Source of the DNA: Nematostella vectensis
Taxonomy: Eukaryota; Cnidaria; Anthozoa; Actiniaria; Edwardsiidae
DNA: 60,000 nt
Assembly (NCBI RefSeq): GCF_932526225.1
Contig: NC_064041.1
Location: 9,470,813-9,530,812 of the forward strand
Reading direction: 5' to 3'
A program made the translations under genes and the position numbers. This document shows, one piece after another, positions 20,501-34,418 of this stretch; the first letter of the stretch is position 1, and each line of letters starts with the position of its first letter. The notes under the pieces are model-generated. The model ran no database searches. It worked only from the letters and a program-made list of their open reading frames with translations, and was not told the origin of the DNA.

Positions 20501-23500
20501 ATTTGTTGCGCTATCATTTCTTTGTTCCTAGCTTTTACTCATCACATACCAAAAATGACACAAAGCATTCCTAAGATTATGTTTTTTTAAGAAGAACCAT
20601 CTCGCTTGGTATTTTTTATTTTTTTTTTACTTTACGTTGAGAAGATGGTTTCCCTGACTTTTATCTTATGTATCGATAGGTACATATACGAATGAATTTA
20701 TAAAATCTTTGTACATGTTTCTTTTTGGTTTTCAAAACACAGTTACCCACTGTGTATTTAGTAGTATAATCATATAATCACGAATTTGTAAAAAAACTTA
20801 TCGACTTATGGTTAGCAAATAGGTTTAATCCCTTGTTTTAGGTTTCGTGTGAGCTAGCCTTGTAGCGAAGGAACAGGCTCTTATTTCCTATTTTTATCAA
20901 TATTTAAAATCTTATCAAAAGCAATCGGGCTTAGATGACAGCAATGGTCTGTGGCCTTTTCTCATTTCTGCACCGAAAAATAAAACTTATTCTACATGTA
21001 TTATGACAGTTCCAGAAAGTATTTACTGTCTAGGTGCCATTTAAAGTATTCACTGCCTTTTGTTTCGTGTTTGTTCAGCTAGGTTGGGTTAACTAACGGT
21101 TTTTTAAACATCGAAGCCCATAAAACAGCCTAATACGACATAATAGTTTCTTGCTGTTTATTGTGGATTGCCTAATGGGCACGTCCTCCAATGACCTAGG
21201 GGCAAAAATTAGGGATTACGCACAGGTCGCACTACGACTTTTCCCAGAGAGAACAACCGAGAGTAGAGGTTTTTTTTAATTCTGCTCAGGTGTTGCTTCG
21301 AGCCACAAAAGGGAAGCCTTGCAATAAATTACGATTAAATTACTCGGCTCGTCGAACACGGTCAAGCTGCAGAAGTACCTAATTGTTGGTCAAATCCTAG
21401 TCTATTGAGTCAACAAAACTAATAGACGTTGCAGCCGTTGAAACACTTAATTTCCAAGGGCGTTTTACACACTTAAAACTGTTTTATGCCTCTCGTTTGT
21501 TTATCGAGACGAAACAAACGCGTTACTAAGCCTTTTTGAGACTCAGACCAAGTTATTGAATGAAACCTCTGTAAAATTGAATTGTTTGGCTAAATTACAA
21601 TATTTTAGTAAATTGCGAGCCCAACAATACCTAGTTGTTCAGCTTGTCTAGATCCTTGTGCTGGTTTTCTTGAGTCTAAAATACGTCTTGTTACTTGTTT
21701 TATACAGGTGAGCACCTTTAGGGAACTTCTCTGATTTACCCATAACTATTTTCTTTGAAGGAGCACTTTTCTTAAGTGCTGTAACATCCAAAAAAAATCG
21801 TAGTTACGGCCTTATTTTGCACTCCAGTTTAGGCTGTTCTCATTTATCGTTGGATTATACAAAGTAATTTTGGATTTACTTTTTTATCGTCCCTTAGATT
21901 TTAATGCTCACTTCTTGGCTTCTTTTACATAACTAATATTGTATAGTCAAATTTCATTGCTCTTTCAGAATTGAAAGCTTTGATTTGGTGTTGATTCTGA
22001 TTTTGTTAGTTCTCATTCAGTTATTTCTAGTATTATTTGCCTTGTCTGTTCATTGAATTTTACTTAAAAAACTAATTTACTCGACTATGTGTTTACTGTT
22101 CCAATCTACTTCATCCTTAATGCCTTCGTGATAAGTTATAGATTCTTTGTGAATGCAATTAAAATTGACAAAAGTGAACTGTTTTTTACGTGAATACTTT
22201 GCTCATCTCAGACTGTTCCTTAGCGAAGAAAACACTCAAAGTCCCAATCGTTTTATTTTAATCAAGTGATATTTTTTTATACAACTGAAACTTTTTTTTT
22301 TTGCTGTTGTTCTAAAGGAGCCATTAATGATTTCTAAAAGACTTCTTATACCACACCCGGCAAGCCTATATTTCCATGTCTTGGACAATGTGAAGTAAAT
22401 GAAGTCCAGATATTGCCGACCCTCGTACGCTAATGGTTCATAGTGGTCAAGGGATGTTCAGCTTCATAAACACAACATCCTCCATAACGCCATAAAATAT
22501 ATGTGACCTTCAATACTTTGTATGTGGTCTGATTAAGCATTCGGCTAAGTACTTTAGAGCCATAAAATTGGCAATCCATATTGAGAACTTCAAGGGATTT
22601 TCTACTGTTGGCTTCTATAGAATCTGATATCGTTGTTATGTTGGATATATCATAAGGTTTTCTTGATCCACTTACCAAAAATAGTGCTCCAAACATTATA
22701 TGTATGTTCCTCCTTCAGAAGAATTTATAGACGTACATGAATCACCCAGTAAATTTAGAGGTAGGCGTTAATTCACTCAAATGGCGCGCGCTTGGTGGAA
22801 ATATTGCCCGCTCGAAAATTCTCCCATATAGTAACACCGTATTTGCTTTTAAAGCGCAAGACAATATTTATTGTCAAGTGTATTTGCGCACTATTTTCTC
22901 CTAATTAATGACCACACTACTGCGATATTGCTCGGTTTATTACCCCTCTTTCATTTATTGCGGCTGTTTGCATAGCGTTATTGTTGACATTCATCGCACT
23001 GACTGAGTTCCGTGTCCCATTTTTCCGCTTCGGCGCACAATACTAAAAGCTCTAATATCGCTGTTATAAATGAGAGATATTGAAACGCTGTATTCTAAAG
23101 GCAAAGTGCGCTTTTTGTTGTGCTATAATTTATCTAATTTAATTAGAAGGAAAAATCCTCATGTTGCGTATATTGAAAGGATGTGTTTCCCTTTCTACGG
23201 CACTGTAACTCCCTGGGGGGGGGGGGGGGGAGGGGCTGTACATCTTGTTCGTTGTGGAGCTAAGGATTTTCTTATAATAATCAAGCAGCCACTAACCTTA
23301 CATAGTTTGGTCATACATTTATAAAAGAATAGCTAGATATTGAGTCTTGCACAGTCCCTATTTCACTTTGCAAAATGGGAAAATCCTGACCTGAACGGCA
23401 AAAAAGCACCAGCGCGTATGTCTTTCCTCGCTAAAATATTGATGAAATCGTCTAAAATGCAAGGCTAACAAACGCTTGTTTTCTTGTATGGAAATATTGA

Positions 23501-26500
23501 TAAAATCTTATATAATGTAAGGCTAAAACAACAGCAAAACCAAAATATCATGTTTTTTTTTCTCGCATGTCATTTTATGATATCGATATGTTTCTCTTGC
23601 GTTATGTGAATACGTCGCAAATTCGCAGGACTTTGCACATGACTTCCATAGCGTGCTGGTGTAAAGCTTGGAGAACTTCAAGCTTTGTGGTATCCTAGAG
23701 ATTAACGTAATGCTTTTGGATCGCCCTTTCCTCCCTACACTATTAAAACAAAACGAGAAAAAGCTGACATGAATAGTTGCCCATTGCGCAGTTTGGCCAT
23801 ACCTTCGTTAACTGCACGTAATATTTTCCAATTTTAAGCGCTCATTCTTCTCCATATTCTTTAAAATAAACTAGTTTTTCCTGGGCATTGGGCAAGAATC
23901 GTGCTAGTAATGAAGTAAAAACATATACGCCAAGACAACTCTGCAATGTTATCATCCCCTCCCCCTTAACCAAGAAAACAATAACAAGTGATAAGTTCAA
24001 TCCCAATCACGACACATTTGCCGAAGAAACTAGGTCTGATAAGAAATCAGATTTTATTGTGAGGAAGACCTGGTAAATCTAGCTTTGCTCTGCCTAGCCT
24101 TGTGGGTCGCTAAGGTTTTAATCCCTCATTATCTCGGTAAGCTGTATGGTTTCCGCTTGTTTTTAACGGCTCTCGTCCCACGAAACACTAACAAGAAGGG
24201 ACTGAGAATTGAACAGGAGGTTGTAAGAGTGGGGATAGTGTACTGGCACCTCTGCGCCCTACACTTCGTCTACCCGAATACTACACTAACGCCTCCTTAA
24301 TATCCCCGAACCCTAGACCAGTGGACTAGAACGCCCTTTACCCATAGCTCAACCTTCTCTAGGGATCAAAGCTTGAGAGGAGTTTTATCATTTTGTTTTC
24401 TAAACGGGGATTTCTAGCTTTTTCTATTGACGGTTCAGACAACACGGCGACTAGCGTGTTAAGAGACCCGAGTCACCAGGTTGCAACACCTCTTAACCGC
24501 CCTAAAGAACTGACTAAGAACCCTCGGAGTAGCAGTATTTTAGTGTTAATTATGCTACTCAGGTCTCAGAGATCTAATTAGGTTGGTTATATCGATTGTT
24601 TTGATAGTAAGCGCTTCAAGATTTTTCCGACCCGATTGATATTGGTTTGGTTCCTCCCAAAGTGCTTCGGCACTGGCCGACTCGCCGTAATATTGCTCAC
24701 ACGGAAGAAACTCAAAAATTGAAACACTTGTGAGAAATTCTGAAGAACCATGGAGTCGAGACTCGATTCCGTCGACTTCAATTAAGTTCATTAAACTCTT
24801 GACTTTCCCTCCTTTACTAAAAACCGACGCTTTAGGTACGCCGCCCAAAGCAATCTCGCGCCAGGATCTGTCCCATGTACGTTATGCTTACCCTGAGAAG
24901 ACTTTTGTATGTAATGCTTAGAAGGATCCCGAGCCCCGGCATCTGTCCTATGATAAAGGCTTTTTGGCCTGTTTATTATCGCGGTCTATTATAAGTGGTA
25001 ACTGCTAAATGAAAAGTCTTTGGTCTCCATGGAAACTGTGTCTATGCCACGTGCGATTTTTTAAAGAGTTTTGTTGGGAACAGCCAGTAAAACTTCCCAG
25101 ACAGAATCAAATCCGCTAACAAAAACAATAGTATTTAAGTTAATCTAGGTAGACGAGAGTGGGTTTCGGGAAAATTGGATAAGATTTGTATCTTTTAGAA
25201 TGTCCAATTCACCATTCAAGAAACCATAATCGAATCTGAAAAATTTGAAATTTTAATAATACCCCTTTACCTATCCCACCTAAAACAAAAACTTTTCTTC
25301 TTGACCTCGACTGTGAAAAACGAACATTCATGGGTTTCCGAATCGGACCTATCTGTAGTATTCAGTATATAATACAACACATTGGGTGATGAAACATAAA
25401 CGGTAACATATCAAGCCACAACCGCCGGTATTATTTCGCTGAAGCCAGTTACTCAACCTTGTTAAGATTAGTAATTTTCATGAGTATGCGTGAGAAACTG
25501 TACCTTAGTACCATATAAAGCCCTAGAGTAAGTTTGCATAGGTATATAGTCAGATTTGCAGCTTTGTTAGGTTTATCTCAATAGAGATATGGATGGTACT
25601 TTCAAGTTGTCAAAAGGGTTTCGAACGTGAGAAACATTTACTAGAGTTTCCTTTTGCGAAAATCTGGCAATAGAGTCTGTGTGAAACCTTTTATTGATCA
25701 ACTAATCCTCAGCTCTGACTCACGTGTAACTTTAATCACACGCGTAAAAGTATTATTTCTTCAGAGAGAGTTAATTGTTCGATGAAAGAGGCAGCGCCAC
25801 CCTTTGGCAGGATAGGCGATAAGTTAGAGAGTACCATTTCACTCCCTTTCCGCCCAGATCATTGAAGCTTGCATATACAAACAGGGTAGGGAGATTCACC
25901 AGGGAGAGGGCCTTTAAGTGGGCCAAAATCAAACAATTTCTTTTAACAAAGTTAATTTGCTAATTGACTCAACACGAAAGAGATGTTCTGAATCTGCGAG
26001 CATAACAAAAAGAACTTCGCAACTTTCCGATGTGAATTCCACTATTTTAATTTCAATCATACATAAAACACTACCAGCTTGTTTATACCAGAAAATTCGT
26101 ACCATTTATAGCCCGAACGCATTTATCTTTGCTTATCTATTTGACTCCAGCGCTTAACTCGTTTTTCCCTTGTAATTTTTGCCAGAAGGACCATGCCCCC
26201 GGCGCACGAGCCGAGGCGTCCGTGGAGAGACTTATAACAACACGCGCCGAGAGAGGCTCGTAGGGCGACGTCTGTTGTTACCTTTAGACAAAGAACCCGA
26301 TTGTCTCCTCACGTGTAGATAATTAGCTGCCTCGACTTGTTAGAATACGAGTTTACTTGGGTAAATTGACCAACAGTATCAAGCTAGAATATGAGATTAT
26401 GAGGGGTAAAATTGATCGTCTTTAATAGCATCATGCTAACACACTGAAACCCGAAATGTAGTATACACGGCCTCGAAGTACAGAATAATTTTTTATTATT

Positions 26501-29500
26501 TGATCTGAACTTCTCTAGTTGATAGTTTTCAAATTTTAATTCGAATTACATTGTATTTTAATTGTATTTTTATTTTAATTTTAATTCTTAAAAGACGATA
26601 CTTGATAATTTTGCTGCTAGAGCCCTGCAGGCTCTCACGCCGCTAAAGCAAGAGTCCACTATCTTGCTAAGATCATAAGCGCTAAACGGAAAGCCTAGCG
26701 TTTATATCTGTTGACATAACGCTAATAAAAGCTAGTTTTGGTTTTCACACTATCCATGTATGCACAGCAAACCAAGGCATTCCACGAGATCCAGAAAGCA
26801 TATCTTTTGACTGAAATCAGGTTTAATAAAAGAATGACTCAACGGTAAAACTGTTTGTCGGAATTGTATTATTTTCTTTTTCCAGTTGTACAATTAGATT
26901 GTTAATTCACACCTCAACGGAGTGTTGGTATAATGCTATTGTCACATGCTATTGTACATTTCTTAGTTATATTATCCATTAATATTCGTTGCCCTTTGAG
27001 CGTACTCGTTTTCCGTTTATACTTTAACGTACAAAATTGTTTGATTACTTATTATCGGATCATTTTCTAAAGAAATCCAGGCGCCGTTAAAATATAGTAT
27101 CCGTAGCTAATTTCAAACGACTCGGTGCTATTTCCCCTTTTCCTTATCTTATGCTATTCAGAGCGGTATCGTTGGATCATCATTGGACAAATATTGACTC
27201 TTCTCGGACTAAGACACTCGTAGGCTTGACTCTAGACATAACTGGCTTTGGAAGGTTCTCGTTATTGTAAATTACAGCCAATGGCTCAAAGGGATCAAAA
27301 CTGGGATTGTCATTGTGCTAGAGCCAAATTTATCAGGGTGTGGACGGCTGAAAAGTTGTAAATAACATTGTTAAGACATTGAAATTGGATCCTTGGTTTA
27401 TAAGAGAATGTAACTATGCTTAATCTTCCATTAAAAGATTGAAACATTTGTAGCTCTAATTCTTCCTGCCTCTGTTGTGTAAACAAATCGTGAAAAAAAC
27501 CCTGTTGAGTTGTCTTCTTTCAGGTCAGTTTCATAATGTCTCGGGGCGAGAAGGAAATTTGAAAAATAAAACCCTAAATCTTTGGATTTCCTCAATTAGA
27601 TAAATACTCATAGCTCGGAGTGTACACCAAGTTCAAAACAATAGACAAAGCTTATTCCGAGGGTCAATTTCTCTGTATTTGCCAGAAATATCGGCCTTAT
27701 CGGGCTCACATGAACACAAATAATATCGATCACTTTCAACTATAGCGTGTGCCCAATCAATGCTACATCTACTGGTCAAATATACATCAAGTAGATTTGT
27801 GCACATCTGACAAAAATCCTTTTACGAATAAATTTTGCGTTTTTTTTTTTAGCTTATCTCTAGTTTCCTTTTTTCTGTTCGCTGGGCTTTTTATCAATGG
27901 ATAAAAGTCTTGCTTTGTTAAATCTTAAAATAGCAGATATTCGAAAAACGAATTTGTACCTTTCACACACTTTTGAGATTGTTTTACTTTGCCTTTTGGA
28001 GTCCCTATTCATGCAAAATGATTGCATTGTAATAGAATTCAAATTTCCAACAGTTTTTATACTTGTTTATTTTATACCCTTTTTTCTCACTTATGTTTCG
28101 CCACAATTGAACCGCAAATTATAGTTTCATTTATTTTATGCAACGTACGTTTGGTGAATGCCTAGTTAGGAAAGTGCTAAGTAAGTAACTGCCCCTTGCC
28201 GTTATTTCATTATCTCTTGGTCTTTTGCTTTCCGCTTTTCATCTACGGTGGCAACCCCACGCACTCGAGGTGTCTATAGCAGATTTACGTTTTAATTTAC
28301 CAAAAAAGGACAATCGAACGGTGCTAACTAGCTCATAATAGGCCATAGATTTCGTTAAGCTCCCATAGATTTGACTTTAATTTCCATGGTTTTGTTGTCC
28401 AAATTTTCCATTCAATTGCTGATTGCTGACTTTTTTCGAGATATTTTTTTGATGTTTGAATTAGTTCTAGTCCGAAAATTCTTTTATGAGCGAGTAGAGT
28501 TGTAATAACGTAAACACCTTAATCAGAAATCCATGCGTTCAATAATTGCAAATGTTGGCAACTATTCTCATTTTGACCTTGCAAATTTTGTCTCTATCTT
28601 TGCTTTGATACAAATCCTACCCCTGAATCAGAAAATAATAAAAAAGTATAGAATATTACTTTGATTTCTTTCACACGGTTCGACATTTCATTCCTTATTA
28701 CTTCCATTTCTTTTATATTATTTCAAATTGTAATACTTATATCAGAACAGTGTCTAGAAATAGGTACAACGATACCAAGGCCTATATATTCATACTAAAT
28801 TTGTGGCCTTTCGAGACAAATTTTAACAATCTTATTTGTTTAGTATTTCCACTTCTACAAATCTTGTTGTGCTATTTTTCAAACAAGTTCAGAAACCCCA
28901 GTAAACAAACTTCGAACGAATGACACAAATGATCATTCCCTATAAAAACCCTATTTCCTTTCGATTCTTAACTCTAGAAGGCGACTATTTCCTGCATAGA
29001 TCCTGGATTATCGCTCAGTGCCTTTTATCCACTAAAACGTAGTTCATTCAAACTATAGCATTCTGCGGCCTTCGCCCGCTGGCAATATTTGCGCGGGAGT
29101 TTTCGGCGGGAAAATGTTGAGACGTCGCGCGTCTGGTTATCTTTGGAGCTTCTCAAAGTCAACTACAATAAAACAAAAATAGAATAACAATTTAACATTT
29201 ACCGGTTTAAATGTCACCAGCTATGTTATGGTGTACCGTTTACGTGTACTTTGGTATTTAGATTCTAGCAAAATCTGTTTATAGCGGTGAAGGTGTTTCT
29301 ATATGAAATGTCTGACTGTGGCTAAAATCAATATTAAGTTTTGCATGGTTTTGTCTTTAACATTAGAATCTATTGAAAGAACAGTTCATAGTATTTTTGT
29401 TTATTCATTTATTCCATATTATATATTTATTTTCTGTACTGTGGGACGAGTTCATTTGGTATTACATTATTATTTAGCAAAATGTGTTCATGTAGTTTTG

Positions 29501-32500
29501 TCTTGATAAAGTGAAACATGATAAGAAGTCTTTCAAATCTATTCTTCACAATTATAGAAATATCGTAAAACGAAATTAGACAAACGCAGGTCTATCTATA
29601 TTTCTAGCCGCTGTCGTAGTAATTAATCACGTTTTCTCTGTTTGCTGCTCCGAAGGGCAAGATAGCCTTATCTTGAGTCTTCCACCAGGAGGTGTTTCGA
29701 ACGGCATCACTTGATCTTCCCATCTTTTACGATAACTTTATTCTTGGGTGACAGAACATCGCCACGTTAATCACTGCAATTCAATGTTTAAATGATTTAC
29801 TCGACTAGCAAGGGCAAAAGCGATTGTGTGCTCTAGGGAATAGAATTATTGTTTGTTTCGAAAGATTTTACAACAGGCAGTATTCAGGGTATTGCGCAAG
29901 AGCGAATGTTCTGTATAATATTTGTAGAAATTCACAACAATTTTCAAATCATTTCTTCATTTTTTACTGTGAGAATATTGTGAAAACTACTTTTTTTCTT
30001 AAACACAAAATCGCCGAATTTTTTAATGGTATATGGTTGAATGGTATTTTCTTTTCTTGACTCCTTTATTAAACTACCATCTTGTCAGAAAAAAAAAACA
30101 AATTTGTAAATAACCCAGCTTTGTTTATATATTTATGTACATTTCATTCAAAAGCACATTGCTTCACGGCTGGGTAAGATACCGAAAAGGCTGAAAATGG
30201 CTTTTATTATTCCTTAAAAACGAATAATATCAAATACCCCTGTCTGGTACGACCTTGCATTTTTATATTGCTTTAGGTTTCCTAAAATTTTCTAAAGCAG
30301 CTAATAACCCTTTCCACCCTTTCGAGTTAAGTACAAAGCAAACAAGAAGAGGTGCTCAGTGTTTTAAAACTCTTGCATTATTGGACCAGTATATTACTAT
30401 TCAAAGACAGTTCAGTCTTGACAAACGAACATTGTTCATTGTAACTTTCCGGAACCTACAAATATCGAATGGCGATCCATGAAAGCTCTACCCGTTTCTA
30501 TATTTATTTTCGGCTTCTTTTTAACCTGGAAAGTTTTTTTTTTCTATTCGTGTTAACGTAAGGCATATTTTTGTTATGTTTTGCCTGCTAATCGAGTGCC
30601 GTGAAGGTCCTGCAAGGGTTCTTGGGCGTTCAATTGAAAGTCAATGGTACTGGTATAACTCTTTGATTGCCTTCATATACAACTAATAGAAAACAATACG
30701 GAGAGAACTGAATAATATATTTATGGTTTACTTTAAGCAACTTAGATGGTCTTAATAAATTAAAGTGAATTCGTGTAAAATTGAATCTACGGAATTATGT
30801 TTATACGACCTTGCCCTTATGCCATGAGCCACCGTGGCTTAGTGCGATCCCACCAATAACTAACTCCTGAAAAAAAGAAAAAAACAAATTTTGAAATTCT
30901 CTTTTTTAAATTTTATTTAAGTTTAACGTTGAAATCCAGTTTAACAAAATTATGTGTCCTAATTTGGACAATGTTTCACCCGCAATTACAAAGCGAGAAG
31001 GCTGCTGTTTGAATAACACGTGCACCTTTCCGGAACCCACGGAATGGCGAGGTCAAGGGGGGTACTATTCAACTATGAATTATCGGCTCAAAAACGCACT
31101 AAACTCGAAAGTTACTGCTACCCAAGAAGCTTACCGTAAGAACTCACATTCCCCACGCAAACGTCAGTGCCGAAATCGACTTTGCACTTCTTACAATTGG
31201 ATTCGAAATAAAGAAACTTCATCGTTTGTGACGCTTTGTCATCGTGAAAAGCCCGTTGGCCATTTTTCGGGGGTCGATCAGTCGTTTACACCTGCAAGAC
31301 CACCAAATCCACTCAAGCGTGCTGAATTTTAGCACATTAAACACGAAAGCTTTCTAAAGCCTTTCCTCGCTTGTCTAAAGCACAATGGCCTGTGACTTGA
31401 CTATTCTCTGATCACACATCAGCCTGAAGAGTTTGTGTATCTGATGGTAAAATTTGGTTGTAAAAAGCCCTGTGTCCTTTAGGCGCTTTGAGCCCGTACG
31501 AACTATCTGTGTGTAGATTGAGAGTTTCCCGCCTTTGAGGGACTCGAAACAATAGTTAATTTGTTATACAAACACACACAGTTTACCCTTAGCCCCTGTG
31601 TCATAAATGCTTTTATTATCACCAAACTGAGATTTCGACCCCCGTAGCGAAACTTAGAATAGCTGGCTAAACCTCCCGGTTGGATTCAATTGTGTTTCAA
31701 TTAAATTACTGAAAAGTTGACTCTAAACAGACGGGTTCTCTGTCAGACGGGAGTACGTAATAGTTCTCAACTCGTCTGAAGGCACTCGTTCAATTTACTT
31801 CACACAGGGAGTTTAATCGTTCTTAAAACAAAGTTAGAAATTACAGTTTTCCTTTCATTCGCGCACAATGGCTCGAGTTGTGGCTTTGTTCGAGTGTTGG
31901 TAATTTGTCCATCGTGGCAGGCTTGTGAGCAAGCTTCACCAAGTATTTTCAACACCTTTCGCTTGGCTCGAAGACGCTATTAATCATAGGAACAGCTTTT
32001 GAATTTTATGTAAATAGGATAATAGTAAGTTTTGGCACCTTATTGCTAGCTTTCTTTCAACAATTTGTCATTAAGTTCTGACATATTTGCATATAACGAG
32101 ATCATAAATCGGTACTGACGTTCCTGTTACCTGTCAAAGTAAAGAACTTAACTTAAAGAAAGTAAGCGAACACAGGGTGATAATTCTGTTGTGATTTGCG
32201 AAAATCCCGAGCCTTCGCTTTCCCGTCTGTTTGCTTAAGTAATTCATATAAAGCTGTTATTTTCTAAAGAGAGAGCCTCGATACTATCTTCACGAATCGT
32301 ACGCGTGATGTGTCAGCTTTGAATAGACTGGCTATGACGTAGCTTGTCAATCACTGTCATGCAATTAGCGACAATGGGTGAGATGGAGCGCAATGTTATT
32401 CTATTCAATCTGACTGGTGGAGTGTTCCCTGTGAGTGCTGTAATAAGCTAGAGTGTGAATCACCCCCTCCCCATTCGCCCATAATATAATAACGTACCAT

Positions 32501-32640
32501 TTATAGTTGTGATGTTTGAAGTTTCGCGTATAATTAGACCTAGTCGTGGATGAATTGCGCACTAAGTTGACCGGGATCCCTGGAGGAAAGTCGTTAATGG
32601 TAATTGAGGGGCCTGTTCACGTATAGCAGGAAACATAAAT
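17567..32640. other. 15-kb AT-rich stretch without a supported gene
   Basis: No frame here has both coding texture and good splice sites. Things noted: a possible short first exon at 19887-19944 (+) before GTAAGTAG; an open but unsupported frame near 19.1 kb; a strong acceptor at 27525 (gtcttctttcag) with only a short frame behind it; G-runs at 23215-23233; GC-rich islands at 26190-26280 and 29065-29140 (gcgcggg/gcgggaaaa motifs). ORFs near 24.1-24.9 kb and 30.95-31.33 kb (126 codons) look random. It may be long introns or intergenic DNA. Confidence 0.5.
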
Positions 32641-32675
32641 TCAGCCAAACAATAGCGACTTTAGCATAGCATCGC

Positions 32676-32709
32676 TATAAAGTCGTGCGAGCCAGTCAAG
32701 CGGTCAGTC
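32676..32709 (+). promoter_or_regulatory. TATA box and initiator of the Crypton-derived gene
   Basis: TATAAAG lies at 32676-32682, and TCAGTC at 32704-32709 with its A at 32706. The spacing from the first T of the TATA box to the initiator A is exactly 30 bases, the usual geometry of a Pol II core promoter. The first in-frame ATG follows at 32763, giving a 57-base 5' leader. This is computed from the sequence; no transcription data are available. Confidence 0.65.
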
Positions 32710-32762
32710 AGTCGGAGCACGGACATGTGAAGTATCATCCGCACTACTCACTCAACACAGAA

Positions 32763-34418
32763 ATGGAAGGAGGCATTAACTCATTTGGAATACAGATCAA
32801 CGACATTACACAAGACCAGTATGGGTTTCCCTCGCATTTGAGGACTGGAGCTGTGAGTTACAAGCCTACGAACACACGGATTGGACCGTCGGTGCCCAGT
32901 ATTTACCCGAGTGCCGAGAGCTTTTTGGCGAAGAAAAACACAGAAGATGTTAGGAGTCATTTCCAGCTGGACGGGATCGGGGAATTAGAACAAGAGCACG
33001 GACTTGCCTTCTCGACTTCGTCTGCGACAATCAGCGAAAACTACCTACCGGCAAGTTCCTCATTTAACAATCCGTACCACAACAGCTCTCACCCGTACTA
33101 CTCGAGTCTGTCAAGCAATTCCTTAAGCAATGAGAATCCCGCTGCCTTGGACAATTCGTATCACAGCAGGGATACTCACGGGAACTCGCCGTACGCTCCT
33201 ATCGCCGAGTACAAGACAGACTCCACGCTGAGAATACACGCGCCATCTACACTACAACAGAAACCATCCAACTTCATGCGCTCGGCAGTCGCGCTGTGCA
33301 ACCTGAATCCGTCATTTCCCGACACAGCGAGCCCCATGCCATACTGGCCGCAACCGAGTGAACCTAAAGGCTCTCACGCGCACTTCTACCCTCCAAGACC
33401 TTTTGCGTACAGCACTAGCCTGAGTAGTGCCTTCGAACACGCTCCGTACGATCACACGACGGAAAGCCACCAGTGCAGAGAAGACAAGGGATTGTTCCGC
33501 CGAGAGCACATGAAAAAGGCACTCGTCGGTGACAGTCGCGAACTCGAGGACGTGGACGATGCCAACAGATGCAAGAACACAGTGGAGGGAACCAAGACAT
33601 CGGTGCGCAGATTTAAGAAATGGTACAAAGACAAGACAGGCAAGTCCCTAGACATGAATGCTATCACCAAGAACATGGCAGTGGAGCTACTTAAAGACTT
33701 CTTTTTAGAGATCCGTGATACCAGACCTGGCAAAGAAGGCAACGAATACGAACCTGTCACACTAACCACATACAGAAATGGCCTCAGGAGGTATTTCTTA
33801 GAGAGAAAAGTCCCTCCCGCCGTAGAAAACTTCGACTTGGCCGACCGAGAATTTGACGTGGTGAATTATGGACTTGTCACGAAACGCAACGAGTTGAAAA
33901 GAAAGGGGAAAGGGAATCACCCAAATGTGGTAGAAAGCATCACGGAGACACAGCTCGAGAGGATGTGGCAGTCAGGAGCGATCGGGGTACACGCGCCACG
34001 GCCTCTTCTCCGTCTACAGTGGTGGATCAACACAGTATGTCACGGTATCCGAGGGCGCATGGCGCACCACGACCTCAGCATAGACGACTTCAGAATTTCC
34101 CGCGGTGCGGACGGCAAGATCGTCATCGACCACATCAAGGCTGGCTCCAAACGGCCTCGCGCTGGCTCTGACGAGAAAGAGATTAACAGGAACAAGAAGA
34201 AATGCAAGGCGAAGGTGACCGCTACAGACGGCGGGGAGAGAGACCCTGTGCGCGCGTTTGAAGTTTACCTCCGCCACCGTCCACCAGGCATCTCGTCATT
34301 CTACCTTACTCCCAAACACAAGCCCAAAGGAGATGTGTGGTTCAACAAGGTGCCTATGGGCAAGAACTCAATCGGCCGCATTATGCGGGAGATTAAAGCA
34401 ATAGCTGGTATTGGATAG
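32763..34418 (+). CDS. Crypton-derived tyrosine recombinase-like protein (DUF3504 family)
   Basis: 551 codons in one exon. I start at ATG 32763 (gaaATGGaa) because the frame upstream has only a GTG. Residues 1 to about 250 are low-complexity and rich in Ser, Tyr, His and Pro. From about 270 a DUF3504/Crypton-type core begins: SVRRFKKWYKDKTGKSLDMN, LKDFFLEIRD, YEPVTLTTYRNGLRRYFLER, RNELKRKGKGNHPNVVESIT, LERMWQSGAIGVHAPRPLL, then CHGIRGRMAHHDLSIDDF with the first catalytic-type arginine at about residue 430. FYLTPKHKPKGDVWF and the MGKNSIGRIM box follow. Animal domesticated Cryptons (QRICH1, ZMYM and KCTD1 relatives) share this core. The protein stops right after the MGxNxxGxxM box, so the HxxR and tyrosine part is absent. 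It is probably a nuclear DNA-binding domesticated protein and not an active recombinase. A donor-like CTG|GTATTG lies just before the stop, so a spliced C-terminus is possible. Confidence 0.85.
   Translation: MEGGINSFGIQINDITQDQYGFPSHLRTGAVSYKPTNTRIGPSVPSIYPSAESFLAKKNTEDVRSHFQLDGIGELEQEHGLAFSTSSATISENYLPASSSFNNPYHNSSHPYYSSLSSNSLSNENPAALDNSYHSRDTHGNSPYAPIAEYKTDSTLRIHAPSTLQQKPSNFMRSAVALCNLNPSFPDTASPMPYWPQPSEPKGSHAHFYPPRPFAYSTSLSSAFEHAPYDHTTESHQCREDKGLFRREHMKKALVGDSRELEDVDDANRCKNTVEGTKTSVRRFKKWYKDKTGKSLDMNAITKNMAVELLKDFFLEIRDTRPGKEGNEYEPVTLTTYRNGLRRYFLERKVPPAVENFDLADREFDVVNYGLVTKRNELKRKGKGNHPNVVESITETQLERMWQSGAIGVHAPRPLLRLQWWINTVCHGIRGRMAHHDLSIDDFRISRGADGKIVIDHIKAGSKRPRAGSDEKEINRNKKKCKAKVTATDGGERDPVRAFEVYLRHRPPGISSFYLTPKHKPKGDVWFNKVPMGKNSIGRIMREIKAIAGIG

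Noticed and set aside
24085-24848. Possible nuclear copy of a mitochondrial gene or rRNA piece (frame with VYWHLCALHFVY)
   Set aside because: The resemblance to a cox3 end is a few residues only, and the flanking sequence does not follow.
30952-31332. 126-codon frame on the plus strand
   Set aside because: No splice or promoter support, and a composition with scattered Cys/Arg/Pro typical of chance translation. It is not excluded, but I cannot support it.
32685-32762. Longer N-terminus of the Crypton-derived protein starting at 32685
   Set aside because: The codon at 32685 is GTG, and the stretch overlaps the TATA/initiator region. The first ATG in frame is 32763.
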